NCBI GenBank assembly: GCA_019752125.1 | Contig: JAIEMM010000014.1 | Location: 1-39,910, forward strand | Source of the DNA: Patescibacteria group bacterium | GTDB lineage: Bacteria > Patescibacteriota > Minisyncoccia > Phycocordibacterales > SBAW01 | Direction of reading: 5' to 3' | DNA: 39,910 nt | Shown: piece after piece, positions 27,212 through 35,145 of the stretch | Layout: every line of letters starts with the position of its first letter | Position numbering within the stretch: position 1 is the first letter of the stretch | Notes under the pieces: generated by a model | What the model saw: the letters and a program-made list of their open reading frames with translations, nothing else | What the model was told of the DNA's origin: nothing | The model's database searches: none | Made by a program: the position numbers and the translations under genes

Positions 27212-28225
27212 TTATCGCTTTGCGATGATGGCTTTTTTGTATGTCTCCAAGTGGTCGAGTGCGATGCCGGTGCCTCGAGCAACGCACAGTAGCGGCTCAT
27301 CAGCAACACGTGCCTTTACACCCGTGCGACGAAGTACAAGTTCTGGAAAATGGCGGAGCATGGAAGTTCCTCCTGTCATAATAATCCCACGATCAATAAT
27401 ATCGCTCGCAAGTTCTGGTGGAGTCTCCTGGAGCACATCGCGAATCGCTTTAATGATTTCTCGTAGTTCCTTCCCCATCGCTTTCACCAAGTCATTGGTC
27501 TTGAGCTCTGCACTGCGTGGCAAACCTGTAATAAAGTCACGGCCACGCACTGTCATAACAAGCTCTTCTTCCATAGGCACAGCTGAACCTACGCCGATCT
27601 TCACATCTTCAGCTGTCTTTTCACCAATACCTAAGTTGTATGTTCTCTTTATATAGTCTGCGATTGCATGGTCGAGTCTATCGCCACCACACTTAACAGA
27701 AGTAGAAGCAACAATGCCTCCAAGCGAAATCACCGCAACGTCGCATGTACCACCACCAATATCAACTACCATATTGCCGCGCGCTTCGTGGATTGGAATT
27801 CCTGCACCAATGGCCGCAAGTACGGACTCCTTCACCACATACGCATTCTTTGCTCCTGCTTTTATTGCCGCCTCAACAACCGCACGACGCTCTGTTGAAG
27901 TAACGCCAGTAGGCACGGAGACCATCACTTCCGGGCGGAAGAGTTGCATCTTGCCAAGTGCTTTTGAAATAAAATAACGAAGCATTGCCTGTGTAACGCG
28001 GTAGTCGGAAATAACTCCGTCTTTCATTGGGCGGTACGCAATAATCTCGCCCGGCGTGCGGCCGATCATTTCTTTTGCCTCGGCGCCCACTGCCAAAATA
28101 CGCTTATCAATTTCAGAAATCGCCACCACCGACGGTTCATTCAAAACAACTCCCTTCCCTGGCACATACACGAGTGTGTTTGCGGTGCCTAAATCGATTC
28201 CTAGTTTCGGCGTAAAGAATGCCAT
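27212..28225 (-). CDS. mreB: MreB/MreB-like (copy 2)
   Basis: LGIDLGTANTLVYVPGKGVVLNEPSVVAIS; VVDIGGGTCDVAVISLGGIV. Confidence 0.95.
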   Translation of the reverse strand: MAFFTPKLGIDLGTANTLVYVPGKGVVLNEPSVVAISEIDKRILAVGAEAKEMIGRTPGEIIAYRPMKDGVISDYRVTQAMLRYFISKALGKMQLFRPEVMVSVPTGVTSTERRAVVEAAIKAGAKNAYVVKESVLAAIGAGIPIHEARGNMVVDIGGGTCDVAVISLGGIVASTSVKCGGDRLDHAIADYIKRTYNLGIGEKTAEDVKIGVGSAVPMEEELVMTVRGRDFITGLPRSAELKTNDLVKAMGKELREIIKAIRDVLQETPPELASDIIDRGIIMTGGTSMLRHFPELVLRRTGVKARVADEPLLCVARGTGIALDHLETYKKAIIAKR

Positions 28226-28237
28226 TGCTTAGGCATT

Positions 28238-29515
28238 CTAATTCGTTTCTCGGCGAATGTTAAGGCCGAGCTTGGAAAGCCGTTCCTCTATATGCTCGTA
28301 CCCACGGTCTATGTGGTACACGTTGTCTATAGTTGAAGTGCCCTCAGCTATAGTGGCCGCCATAAGAAATGCGAGCCCTGCCCGAATGTCGGGACTCTTA
28401 AGTTCTGCAGCGTGGAGTGGAGTAGGGCCCTCTATATGAGCATGCTGCGCATCAAGCAATTCTATATGTGCACCCATGCGCACCAGGTCGACAGTATAGG
28501 CAAGCCTTCCCTTCCAAATTGTTTCAGTGAGCAAACTCATACCAGCAGCTTGAGTTAAGTAGACAACAAGCGGCGGTTGCAGGTCTGTTGCAAAACCAGG
28601 GTACTCAGTAGTGCGGACATCCATCGCCTTGGGCTCGCTACATCCAGCGACTTCAATAAAATCTTTTCCGACCTCTAACTGTACGCCCGAGCTTTGGAGC
28701 ATTTCGGTAAGTGCGCTGATATGTTCCGGTATGCAATGTGTGACGCGGACCTTCTCGCCAGCTAGCGCACCAAGGAGCACAAATGTTCCGGCCTCAATGC
28801 GGTCCGGTGGAGTGTTGTATGAAATTCCGTTTGCATGAAGCATATCGCCACCAACGATCGTCATAGTGTCAGTGCCTGCCCCTGTAATATGTGCACCACA
28901 TGCGTTGAGGAACAGCGCAAGGTCAGAAATTTCAGGCTCACGCGCAGCATTGTGCAGCACCGTCGTTCCCTCTGCCAAAATAGCAGCCATCATGAGCGTT
29001 TCAGTCGCTGTGACACTAATAGGTTCGAAATGTATATCTGCGCCCCTTAGTTTTTCCGCAACAACAGTGTATGAATCATTCTCAAGCACAACGGTCGCAC
29101 CAAGTTTAGTAAATCCATCTAAAAATAAGTTGATGGGTCGAGGGCCAATGACGTCGCCACCAGGGTGTGGGAAGGTTACTTTTCCAAAGCGCGCCAGCAG
29201 CGGACCAGCAAACACTATAGAGGCGCGTATTTTGCGGGCTAATTCATCAGGCAACTCAGATTTTGTAATGCTGTCTGTGTTTATAAGATATGTGTGAGCA
29301 TCTTTCTGTTCGACACGTGCACCCAACTCTTCCAAGATGGCACATTCTGAAGCCACGTCTTCTATCTGCGGGACATTGGTAAGAATGGCATCTCCTTCAA
29401 ATAAAATAGTTGAAGCAAGTCCTTTGAGGATTGCGTTCTTAGCGCCACCGACGCGTATTTCGCCGGAAAGTGTTTTTCTGCCACCCAACCCCTCAACAAC
29501 AAATCGCTCAGTCAT
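28238..29515 (-). CDS. murA: UDP-N-acetylglucosamine 1-carboxyvinyltransferase
   Basis: GAKNAILKGLASTIL; FPHPGGDVIGPRPINLFLDGFTKLGA (Asp at catalytic Cys position). Confidence 0.95.
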   Translation of the reverse strand: MTERFVVEGLGGRKTLSGEIRVGGAKNAILKGLASTILFEGDAILTNVPQIEDVASECAILEELGARVEQKDAHTYLINTDSITKSELPDELARKIRASIVFAGPLLARFGKVTFPHPGGDVIGPRPINLFLDGFTKLGATVVLENDSYTVVAEKLRGADIHFEPISVTATETLMMAAILAEGTTVLHNAAREPEISDLALFLNACGAHITGAGTDTMTIVGGDMLHANGISYNTPPDRIEAGTFVLLGALAGEKVRVTHCIPEHISALTEMLQSSGVQLEVGKDFIEVAGCSEPKAMDVRTTEYPGFATDLQPPLVVYLTQAAGMSLLTETIWKGRLAYTVDLVRMGAHIELLDAQHAHIEGPTPLHAAELKSPDIRAGLAFLMAATIAEGTSTIDNVYHIDRGYEHIEERLSKLGLNIRRETN

Positions 29516-29795
29516 TGGTTTGAGCTTTAGGTTTTACTTCCCACCAAAATTTCTTAGAGAACGCGCTTGGACCATTTCTTTTTTGAGCATCGTCACAGAC
29601 ACTTTTCAAAAAATACAGGTCCTTCGTGGGTATAGCGACTAGTACGCGGCCCATACGGCCCATGGTCATAGGCGCAAGCCCATCCTGCACTCGGCCCGCA
29701 TTTAACTTCTGCAGGAAATATTCCATCAGCTCACCGCGCTCAGTTATCTTTAACTTTTTTACAGGCTGTCGGATATGTGAACCGATGTGTTCCAT
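29508..29795 (-). CDS. Hypothetical protein upstream of murA
   Basis: 95-aa ORF; extended -10 TGCTATACT 6 nt before ATG; overlaps murA start. Confidence 0.65.
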   Translation of the reverse strand: MEHIGSHIRQPVKKLKITERGELMEYFLQKLNAGRVQDGLAPMTMGRMGRVLVAIPTKDLYFLKSVCDDAQKRNGPSAFSKKFWWEVKPKAQTND

Positions 29796-29894
29796 GCGCT
29801 AAGTATAGCAACAATCCTTTCACTAGCAGAAACTCTCCTTGACCACAAAAACGACTTAGGTTCTACTACTATACGGTTAACGCAGGGGGCGAGT

Positions 29895-30161
29895 ATGGAC
29901 CGACAGTTCATCGCACAGCTTAACGATTACCGAATCACGACTGCTGAAATCCTTTACTGGATGCCTGACCACAAGCACATTCTCCAAAGCTTTCTCTGGC
30001 AGGATCTAGACTTGGCGCCCAAGTTCCCTCAACTTTCAAAATTCCTCGATTTTTGGGCGAATAATCTTGATGGAAGGGTGCACAGAGTACGAGTTGCGAG
30101 TGCCCAGCTTATAAAACCCGCTGAGTTTGGATATGCGTCTGGGCTCTATCATCTCAACTAG
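29895..30161 (+). CDS. Usg-like family protein
   Basis: QLNDYRITTAEILYWMPDHKHILQSFLWQDLDLAPKFPQLSKFLDFWANNLDGRVHRVRVASAQLIKPAEF matches the remembered Usg consensus; start at 29895. Confidence 0.8.
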   Translation: MDRQFIAQLNDYRITTAEILYWMPDHKHILQSFLWQDLDLAPKFPQLSKFLDFWANNLDGRVHRVRVASAQLIKPAEFGYASGLYHLN

Positions 30162-30167
30162 ACCCTA

Positions 30168-30196
30168 CCCCGCAGCATGCTGCGGGGTTTTCTTTT
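30168..30196 (+). terminator. Rho-independent terminator
   Basis: ccccgcagcatgctgcgggg followed by ttttctttt. Confidence 0.85.
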
Positions 30197-30225
30197 CCTA
30201 AAAAATGTTGCATTATGCTGAATAC

Positions 30226-30804
30226 ATGAAGGATCCTGTAGTTCAAGAAGGTGCTCGCGTGCTTCGAGAAAAAGCCGCTCCCATCGCCCAGAAAGACATT
30301 GGCTCAAAGAAGCTCAATACTCTTATACAAAAGATGAAAGATGTGCTCGCCAAAGAAGAATTTGGCGTTGCTATTGCCGCACCCCAGGTTGGTGAAAGTC
30401 TTCGTCTTTTTGTCGTGGCAGAAAAAGCATTTAAGGACGAGGAAGAGACGGAGCAAAAAGTTTCTGAAAAAAGTCTGGAAGCGAAGCGGCCCGAGGACTT
30501 TTTGAAGAAATCTTTTGCGAAATCTCACCATCTGGTTTACATAAACCCAGAACTCACACGCCTCTCAAGAAAAAAACATAATATGTCAGAAGGCTGCCTT
30601 TCAGTGCGAGACGTATACGGCAGTGTGCCGCGCCACGAAAAAGCGAGCATCAAAGCCTTCGATGAGAACGGTAAACCTTTTACCTATCATGGCTCTGGCT
30701 TGATCGCACATATTTTCCAGCACGAAGTCGACCATCTAAACGGTATTCTATTTATAGACAAGGCTATATCATTGCAGGAAGAAACTGAAACTGACGATGA
30801 GTAA
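30226..30804 (+). CDS. def: Peptide deformylase
   Basis: GVAIAAPQVG, EGCLSV, QHEVDHLNGILF. Confidence 0.94.
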   Translation: MKDPVVQEGARVLREKAAPIAQKDIGSKKLNTLIQKMKDVLAKEEFGVAIAAPQVGESLRLFVVAEKAFKDEEETEQKVSEKSLEAKRPEDFLKKSFAKSHHLVYINPELTRLSRKKHNMSEGCLSVRDVYGSVPRHEKASIKAFDENGKPFTYHGSGLIAHIFQHEVDHLNGILFIDKAISLQEETETDDE

Positions 30805-31687
30805 CACAAAACCCCTATTCGCGTTTTTTGGAACGCCAAAATTTTCTGTCCATGTACTTGATGCTCTTGAACGTCACGGCATGCTCCCCGCTGTCGTCAT
30901 TACCGCACCTGATAGACCACAAGGACGCGGCCTCGTGCTCACCCCATCTCCTGCAAAGCAATGGGCGATAGAACGAGGTATCGACGTACTCACTCCTGAA
31001 AAATTAAAAGACGGTCCGTCAGCTGACGGATTGCTTGCAGAACTTCAAAATACTGAATGGGATGTGTTTGTTGTTGCAGCATACGCAAAACTTATTCCAA
31101 AAAATTTGTTGGACATGCCAAAGCATGGCTGTTTGAACGTCCACCCATCACTCCTTCCAAAATTCCGTGGCCCTTCCCCTGCGGCCTCAGCAATACTTGC
31201 AGATGAGCGTGCAACAGGTGTCACCATAATACAGATGGCAGAAAAGATGGATGCAGGGCCTATTGTTGCCCAAGCACGAATCGAACTCCTGCCTGCCCAG
31301 GAAGGTGAAGTTGATCCGTGGCCACCAAAAGGAAGCGAATTTGAAACCTTACTTGCAACTGAAGGTGGAAATTTACTTGCTGAAACAATCCCTCATTGGA
31401 TCTCGGGACAGATCGATGCAGAAGAGCAAGATGAATCTCAGGCAACATTTACACGAAAGTTTACTGATGCAGATTCTCTTATTGATCTGAATGGTGATCC
31501 TCGCGAACAGCTTTTGAAAATCCGAGCGTTCGACAAAAACCCACGAGCTCACTACATACAGAATGGCAAACGAGTGCTTATTACAGAAGCTGAGGTTGTA
31601 GATGGAGAGTTAAAAATCCTCAAAGTTATTCCGGAGGGTAAGAAGGAAATGTCCTATGCGGACTTTATCCGCACCCTTTCAAACTAG
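30797..31687 (+). CDS. fmt: Methionyl-tRNA formyltransferase
   Basis: FFGTPKFSVHVLDAL; NVHPSLLPKFRGPSPAASAIL; ATGVTIIQMAEKMDAGPIV. Confidence 0.95.
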   Translation: MSNTKPLFAFFGTPKFSVHVLDALERHGMLPAVVITAPDRPQGRGLVLTPSPAKQWAIERGIDVLTPEKLKDGPSADGLLAELQNTEWDVFVVAAYAKLIPKNLLDMPKHGCLNVHPSLLPKFRGPSPAASAILADERATGVTIIQMAEKMDAGPIVAQARIELLPAQEGEVDPWPPKGSEFETLLATEGGNLLAETIPHWISGQIDAEEQDESQATFTRKFTDADSLIDLNGDPREQLLKIRAFDKNPRAHYIQNGKRVLITEAEVVDGELKILKVIPEGKKEMSYADFIRTLSN

Positions 31688-31744
31688 CGTTTTTTTGCTA
31701 TATTAGAGCAGTATTCTTTGGCGTAGATGCTAGAGTATATATAT

Positions 31745-32037
31745 TCCGCGATAGCTCAATGGTAGAGCAGCTCCCTGTCGATAGGCAGCCTCCTGGAGGA
31801 ATCCAGGTTGCAAACGAGGTGAATTGTCTGGAAACCCTAGTCTCGTTTTGAGACGGGTAATCAGCAGCCAAGCCCCACTCTGGGGAAGGTTCAGAGACTA
31901 TTCCAAATGGAAGTAGTCCCGAATGTCGGGACGAAGCGCCTCGCACCGAGAACCGGTGATGATATAGTCCACGCCCTTAAGTAATTTAGGGATCACGTGT
32001 AAGGAGTTGGTTCCAGGTTCGAGTCCTGGTCGCGGAG
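31745..32037 (+). tRNA. tRNA-Asn(GUU), interrupted by a group I intron (exons 31745-31778 and 32000-32037)
   Basis: Spliced exons give a 72-nt cloverleaf: acceptor TCCGCGA/TCGCGGA, anticodon loop CTGTTAA, T arm CCAGGTTCGAGTCCTGG, discriminator G. Confidence 0.9.
31779..31999 (+). other. Group I self-splicing intron (~221 nt, no homing-endonuclease ORF)
   Basis: P1 CUGU^CGAUAGGCAG with U.G at 5'SS; P-like GAAUUGUCUGGAAACC; Q-like AAUCAGCAGCCAAGCC; R UUCAGAGACUA; S GAUAUAGUCC; P7 GACUA/UAGUC; terminal G. Confidence 0.9.
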
Positions 32038-32169
32038 CACTTTTTCTGACCATATTTTCCAAAGCTAATTTAGGTACCATAATTGGACATCAGAACTTTT
32101 TGTAGTGTTTGGATGACATTTTTAAATAAACTTGTATAGTGGCGTTGACCCCAACTTTGGAGGACGGTC

Positions 32170-32616
32170 GTGAACATTCTTGCAATCGCAGCAAAGCCCG
32201 AGAAGCGGGGTCCTATGGAACTCGTCGATTGGGCAACAGTTGAAGTTGCCAGTGGCATCGTCGGCGACTGCCGTGGCGTTGGCGGCCTCACCCACAAACG
32301 CCAGGTGACCATTCTGTCCCAGACACAGTGGGAGGAAGCCTACAGTGAACTGGGCACCCGGTTGCGCTGGACCGAGCGTCGAGCCAACCTGTACGTCGCC
32401 GGCATCGTCTTCGGTCCGCAGTACGTCGACAAGACGCTCGTCCTCGGAGAGGGCGTTCAGCTCAAAGTCACGGGCGAGACCGAACCCTGCAAGCGCATGG
32501 ACGAAGCCCACATGGGTCTGAAGCAGGCCCTGACGCCCAATTGGCGCGCTGGCGTCACTTGCCGCGTCATCGTCGGCGGTGTCATCCGCAAGGGCGATAC
32601 CATCACGGTCTACTGA
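32170..32616 (+). CDS. MOSC domain protein (GTG start)
   Basis: GIVGDCRGVGG..KRQVTILSQTQWEEA...RRANLYVAGI...VTGETEPCKRMDEAHMGLKQALTPNWRAGVTCRVI; GGAGGA SD. Confidence 0.82.
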   Translation: MNILAIAAKPEKRGPMELVDWATVEVASGIVGDCRGVGGLTHKRQVTILSQTQWEEAYSELGTRLRWTERRANLYVAGIVFGPQYVDKTLVLGEGVQLKVTGETEPCKRMDEAHMGLKQALTPNWRAGVTCRVIVGGVIRKGDTITVY

Positions 32617-32628
32617 AACGCGAAGCGG

Positions 32629-32657
32629 TCGCACCTCTGCTCAGCAAGTGCGACTTT
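32629..32657 (+). terminator. Rho-independent terminator
   Basis: gtcgcac...gtgcgac followed by ttttcctttt. Confidence 0.7.
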
Positions 32658-32774
32658 TCCTTTTACACAAACCCCAACCTTTGGATTTCTTTACTCACCT
32701 GCATCCACTCCATAGTTCTGAACGCGTCCAGCGAGTGGAGCAGACATTTTTAAATGGTGTGGTATTGTTCCGCT

Positions 32775-33752
32775 ATGCATAAAAAGGCGGGAATTATTAC
32801 TTTGGCAGCGGCGCTAATAATTCTTATTTTGCTTGGAGTAAGTACGTATATTTCTCCACGTCCCTTGTATCAAAATTCAGAATTAGAAATCTCATGTGAT
32901 AGCTTGCTGAACACGGCAACGTCAACCACGAACGTAACCATAACTGCACCTACCGCAGGGACGGTATTGCACGCAGATAAACCGACAAAGGTTTGTTGGG
33001 TAGTGCCACAAGTTATTGTAGATAGCGTGCCAGACGATTTTAAAATGTATGTTTTCTTGTACGTAATGAGATTAGATGCCGATGGAAAAGCTGTGGAAAC
33101 TGTTGGCGGGTTAGGTGATGGAAATATCGTAACTAGTTCATCGCAGTCAATCGCATGGAATATTCCTGCACAAATCACCAACGGCTCGCTTACTTCTGGC
33201 ACATTTATAATCAGAGCCCACCTACAACTAGAACCAAAGGATAACTCCCGTAGCTGTGTCCGTTCAGATGGTGCCGGTGGTTGTATGTCGAGTGAGGCTG
33301 ATATCGCAATCATGTCCAAATATTTAAAAATGAAAAGTGAAACTGGTCCGTTTATAATAGAAGCAAGCGATACGCTGAAGGATAATTATCCTCCCGTCAT
33401 AACCGAAGTAACCGGCCCCACAACTCTCCAGCTTGGTGAAGAAGGTGTCTGGCATCTGGTTGCCAAAGATGATACGGCAAAATCTCTTAGGTATGAGTGT
33501 AATGTTTCTCTTGCCAAAGAATTTCCTGCCGACAGAGATGGATTCCCATACATTGCGACTGTGAGTTCCGTTAATTTACCAACTCAAAACGCAGCACCAG
33601 GTACTAGCGTAACGTTCACATATACACCAGCAACGACAACGCCTGGCAAAACATTTTATGATCTCTCGTGTACGGTATTTGAAAAAGTGCCGGGCAATTC
33701 TGATTTTTCAAACGGACGAGGAAAAGGGCTCATGTTTGAAGTGACACCCTAA
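32775..33752 (+). CDS. Hypothetical secreted or membrane-anchored protein
   Basis: N-terminal TM GIITLAAALIILILLGV, Ser/Thr-rich beta-type extracellular region; extended -10 TGGTATTGT 6 nt before ATG. Confidence 0.75.
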   Translation: MHKKAGIITLAAALIILILLGVSTYISPRPLYQNSELEISCDSLLNTATSTTNVTITAPTAGTVLHADKPTKVCWVVPQVIVDSVPDDFKMYVFLYVMRLDADGKAVETVGGLGDGNIVTSSSQSIAWNIPAQITNGSLTSGTFIIRAHLQLEPKDNSRSCVRSDGAGGCMSSEADIAIMSKYLKMKSETGPFIIEASDTLKDNYPPVITEVTGPTTLQLGEEGVWHLVAKDDTAKSLRYECNVSLAKEFPADRDGFPYIATVSSVNLPTQNAAPGTSVTFTYTPATTTPGKTFYDLSCTVFEKVPGNSDFSNGRGKGLMFEVTP

Positions 33753-33792
33753 TCTAATACGTTCGAACATCCTCTATCAGCCGGGGCAAAAG

Positions 33793-33816
33793 AAAAGTCC
33801 CACCGAAGTGGGACCG
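33793..33816 (-). terminator. Terminator for the small minus-strand operon
   Basis: Minus strand: tcccacttcggtggga followed by cttttctttt. Confidence 0.75.
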
Positions 33817-33834
33817 ATGAGGTGAGAGTCTGGC

Positions 33835-33999
33835 CTATCGAGGCCCCTCGGAAATGATGCGTTTTGATCGCGCAATACCTCCAGAAAGATTCTGCCTGAA
33901 AGTCCGCGACACCATCTCCCCGTCGTAGTTGTCTGGAGACTTTGTACGACGTCGACGAACCGCACGAAGTCCTTTTCTGCTTGGCTTCTTCTTAGCCAT
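33835..33999 (-). CDS. Small basic protein (54 aa), missing from the supplied ORF track
   Basis: AGGAGG SD; MAKKKPSRKGLRAVRRRRTKSPDNYDGEMVSRTFRQNLSGGIARSKRIISEGPR. Confidence 0.65.
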   Translation of the reverse strand: MAKKKPSRKGLRAVRRRRTKSPDNYDGEMVSRTFRQNLSGGIARSKRIISEGPR

Positions 34000-34019
34000 G
34001 GAGTCCTCCTGGGGTTGGA

Positions 34020-34295
34020 TTAAGAAGTTTGATTTTCGGAGGGAGTGATGTCCATCAAGACTCGCGTGATTCCCTTCACTTGATTGGTAATCTTGGTGGA
34101 TATGAGACCAATTTGTTCATGTGACATCTCTGGGGGAAATCGAACGAAAACACATGGCCCAACTACACGGGCATCCCCTTGCACACCAACTGAATCTGGT
34201 CCGAGATCGGTAGCTACACAACCATAGCTTGAAACAATCTCGTTCACTTTTTGCAGGAGTTCCTGGTCTGGATGCGGCACGCGCACCTCAGGCAC
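34020..34295 (-). CDS. Hypothetical protein (91 aa, GTG start)
   Basis: Middle of a three-ORF minus-strand unit; no family recognised. Confidence 0.6.
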   Translation of the reverse strand: MPEVRVPHPDQELLQKVNEIVSSYGCVATDLGPDSVGVQGDARVVGPCVFVRFPPEMSHEQIGLISTKITNQVKGITRVLMDITPSENQTS

Positions 34296-34298
34296 CCT

Positions 34299-34385
34299 TC
34301 AACCACCGCCCTGAACGCAGACGGAAGATATTGGCTTCCAACGTTTGTTGGATTTATGCGAGCGCTTCGAATGGTATCTTGACAT
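34299..34385 (-). CDS. Micro-ORF (28 aa) MSRYHSKRSHKSNKRWKPISSVCVQGGG
   Basis: GAGAGGGG SD-like sequence before ATG; stop only a few nt before the GTG of the next ORF. Confidence 0.4.
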   Translation of the reverse strand: MSRYHSKRSHKSNKRWKPISSVCVQGGG

Positions 34386-34594
34386 GACCCCTCTCTTCCC
34401 TAGAGCAGCTAGTTTGATACTAGCAAATGCAAGCTGGAAGACCAGTAGTTCTAACGTCCTCTATCAGGCGGAGCATAGGTTGACTTTTTAATAAAATATT
34501 ATATTGTGTATGTGCACGATTTTCGTGCGTAACCCACCAGCTTGGAAAGAGGGATTCTACCGAGCCAACGCAACGGGATGTTGCAGGAGGTTTT

Positions 34595-35089
34595 GTGATG
34601 AGTACCTTACCCCTTATTGATCCCCAAAAACTCCGACGTGTCTATCAGGAGTTCCCTTGGCTTGAAGCATTGCTCAACAAGCGCGGCTTCAAGTATCAAG
34701 GGTTTGAACGGTTGATAACCGCATTCCGAGTGCAGCGTGTCGATACTGCATTGCTTGCACGTAGCCCTAAAGCACACATGTACAGCAACGACGCTACGGC
34801 TTATCTGGGCAAACACTCCGAGCGACTGTTTGTGCTCGATGCCGATGGAAGGCCCCTCGTGCAGGTCGGAATGATTCCCCACCCAATGCCTTTGTTGTTG
34901 CGTTGGTGGAGAAAGGCCATCATCCGTTTCAACAAATCTGAGACTTGCGAGCAGGCTCTCGCTCGAATCGGCGAAGGGGCGGCCCGTCGGGCACGCTTCA
35001 TAGTTTCACTCACGCCAGTGCAGGTTGGAGACAGTGGAACGGAAGGTCATGCGACTTTCCTCAACGACGTTGTTCTCTACAAGTTCTGA
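34595..35089 (+). CDS. Orphan protein of unknown function
   Basis: GCAGGAGG SD, TTGACT/TATTGT promoter at 34480-34507, private terminator. Confidence 0.7.
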   Translation: MMSTLPLIDPQKLRRVYQEFPWLEALLNKRGFKYQGFERLITAFRVQRVDTALLARSPKAHMYSNDATAYLGKHSERLFVLDADGRPLVQVGMIPHPMPLLLRWWRKAIIRFNKSETCEQALARIGEGAARRARFIVSLTPVQVGDSGTEGHATFLNDVVLYKF

Positions 35090-35107
35090 GTCCGCCACTT
35101 TTGAAGG

Positions 35108-35145
35108 CCGTCCCCTCCCACTTCGGAGTGGACGGTCTTTTTCTT
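35108..35145 (+). terminator. Rho-independent terminator
   Basis: ggccgtcccctcccacttcggagtggacggtc followed by tttttctttacc. Confidence 0.65.

Noticed and set aside
28381-31932. Shared 15-mer CCCGAATGTCGGGAC in murA and the intron hairpin
   Set aside because: About one shared 15-mer is expected by chance in 40 kb on both strands, and in murA it encodes the conserved DIRAG segment.
31698-32080. Minus-strand ORFs across the tRNA-Asn region
   Set aside because: They overlap the tRNA exons and the group I intron core; no coding evidence.
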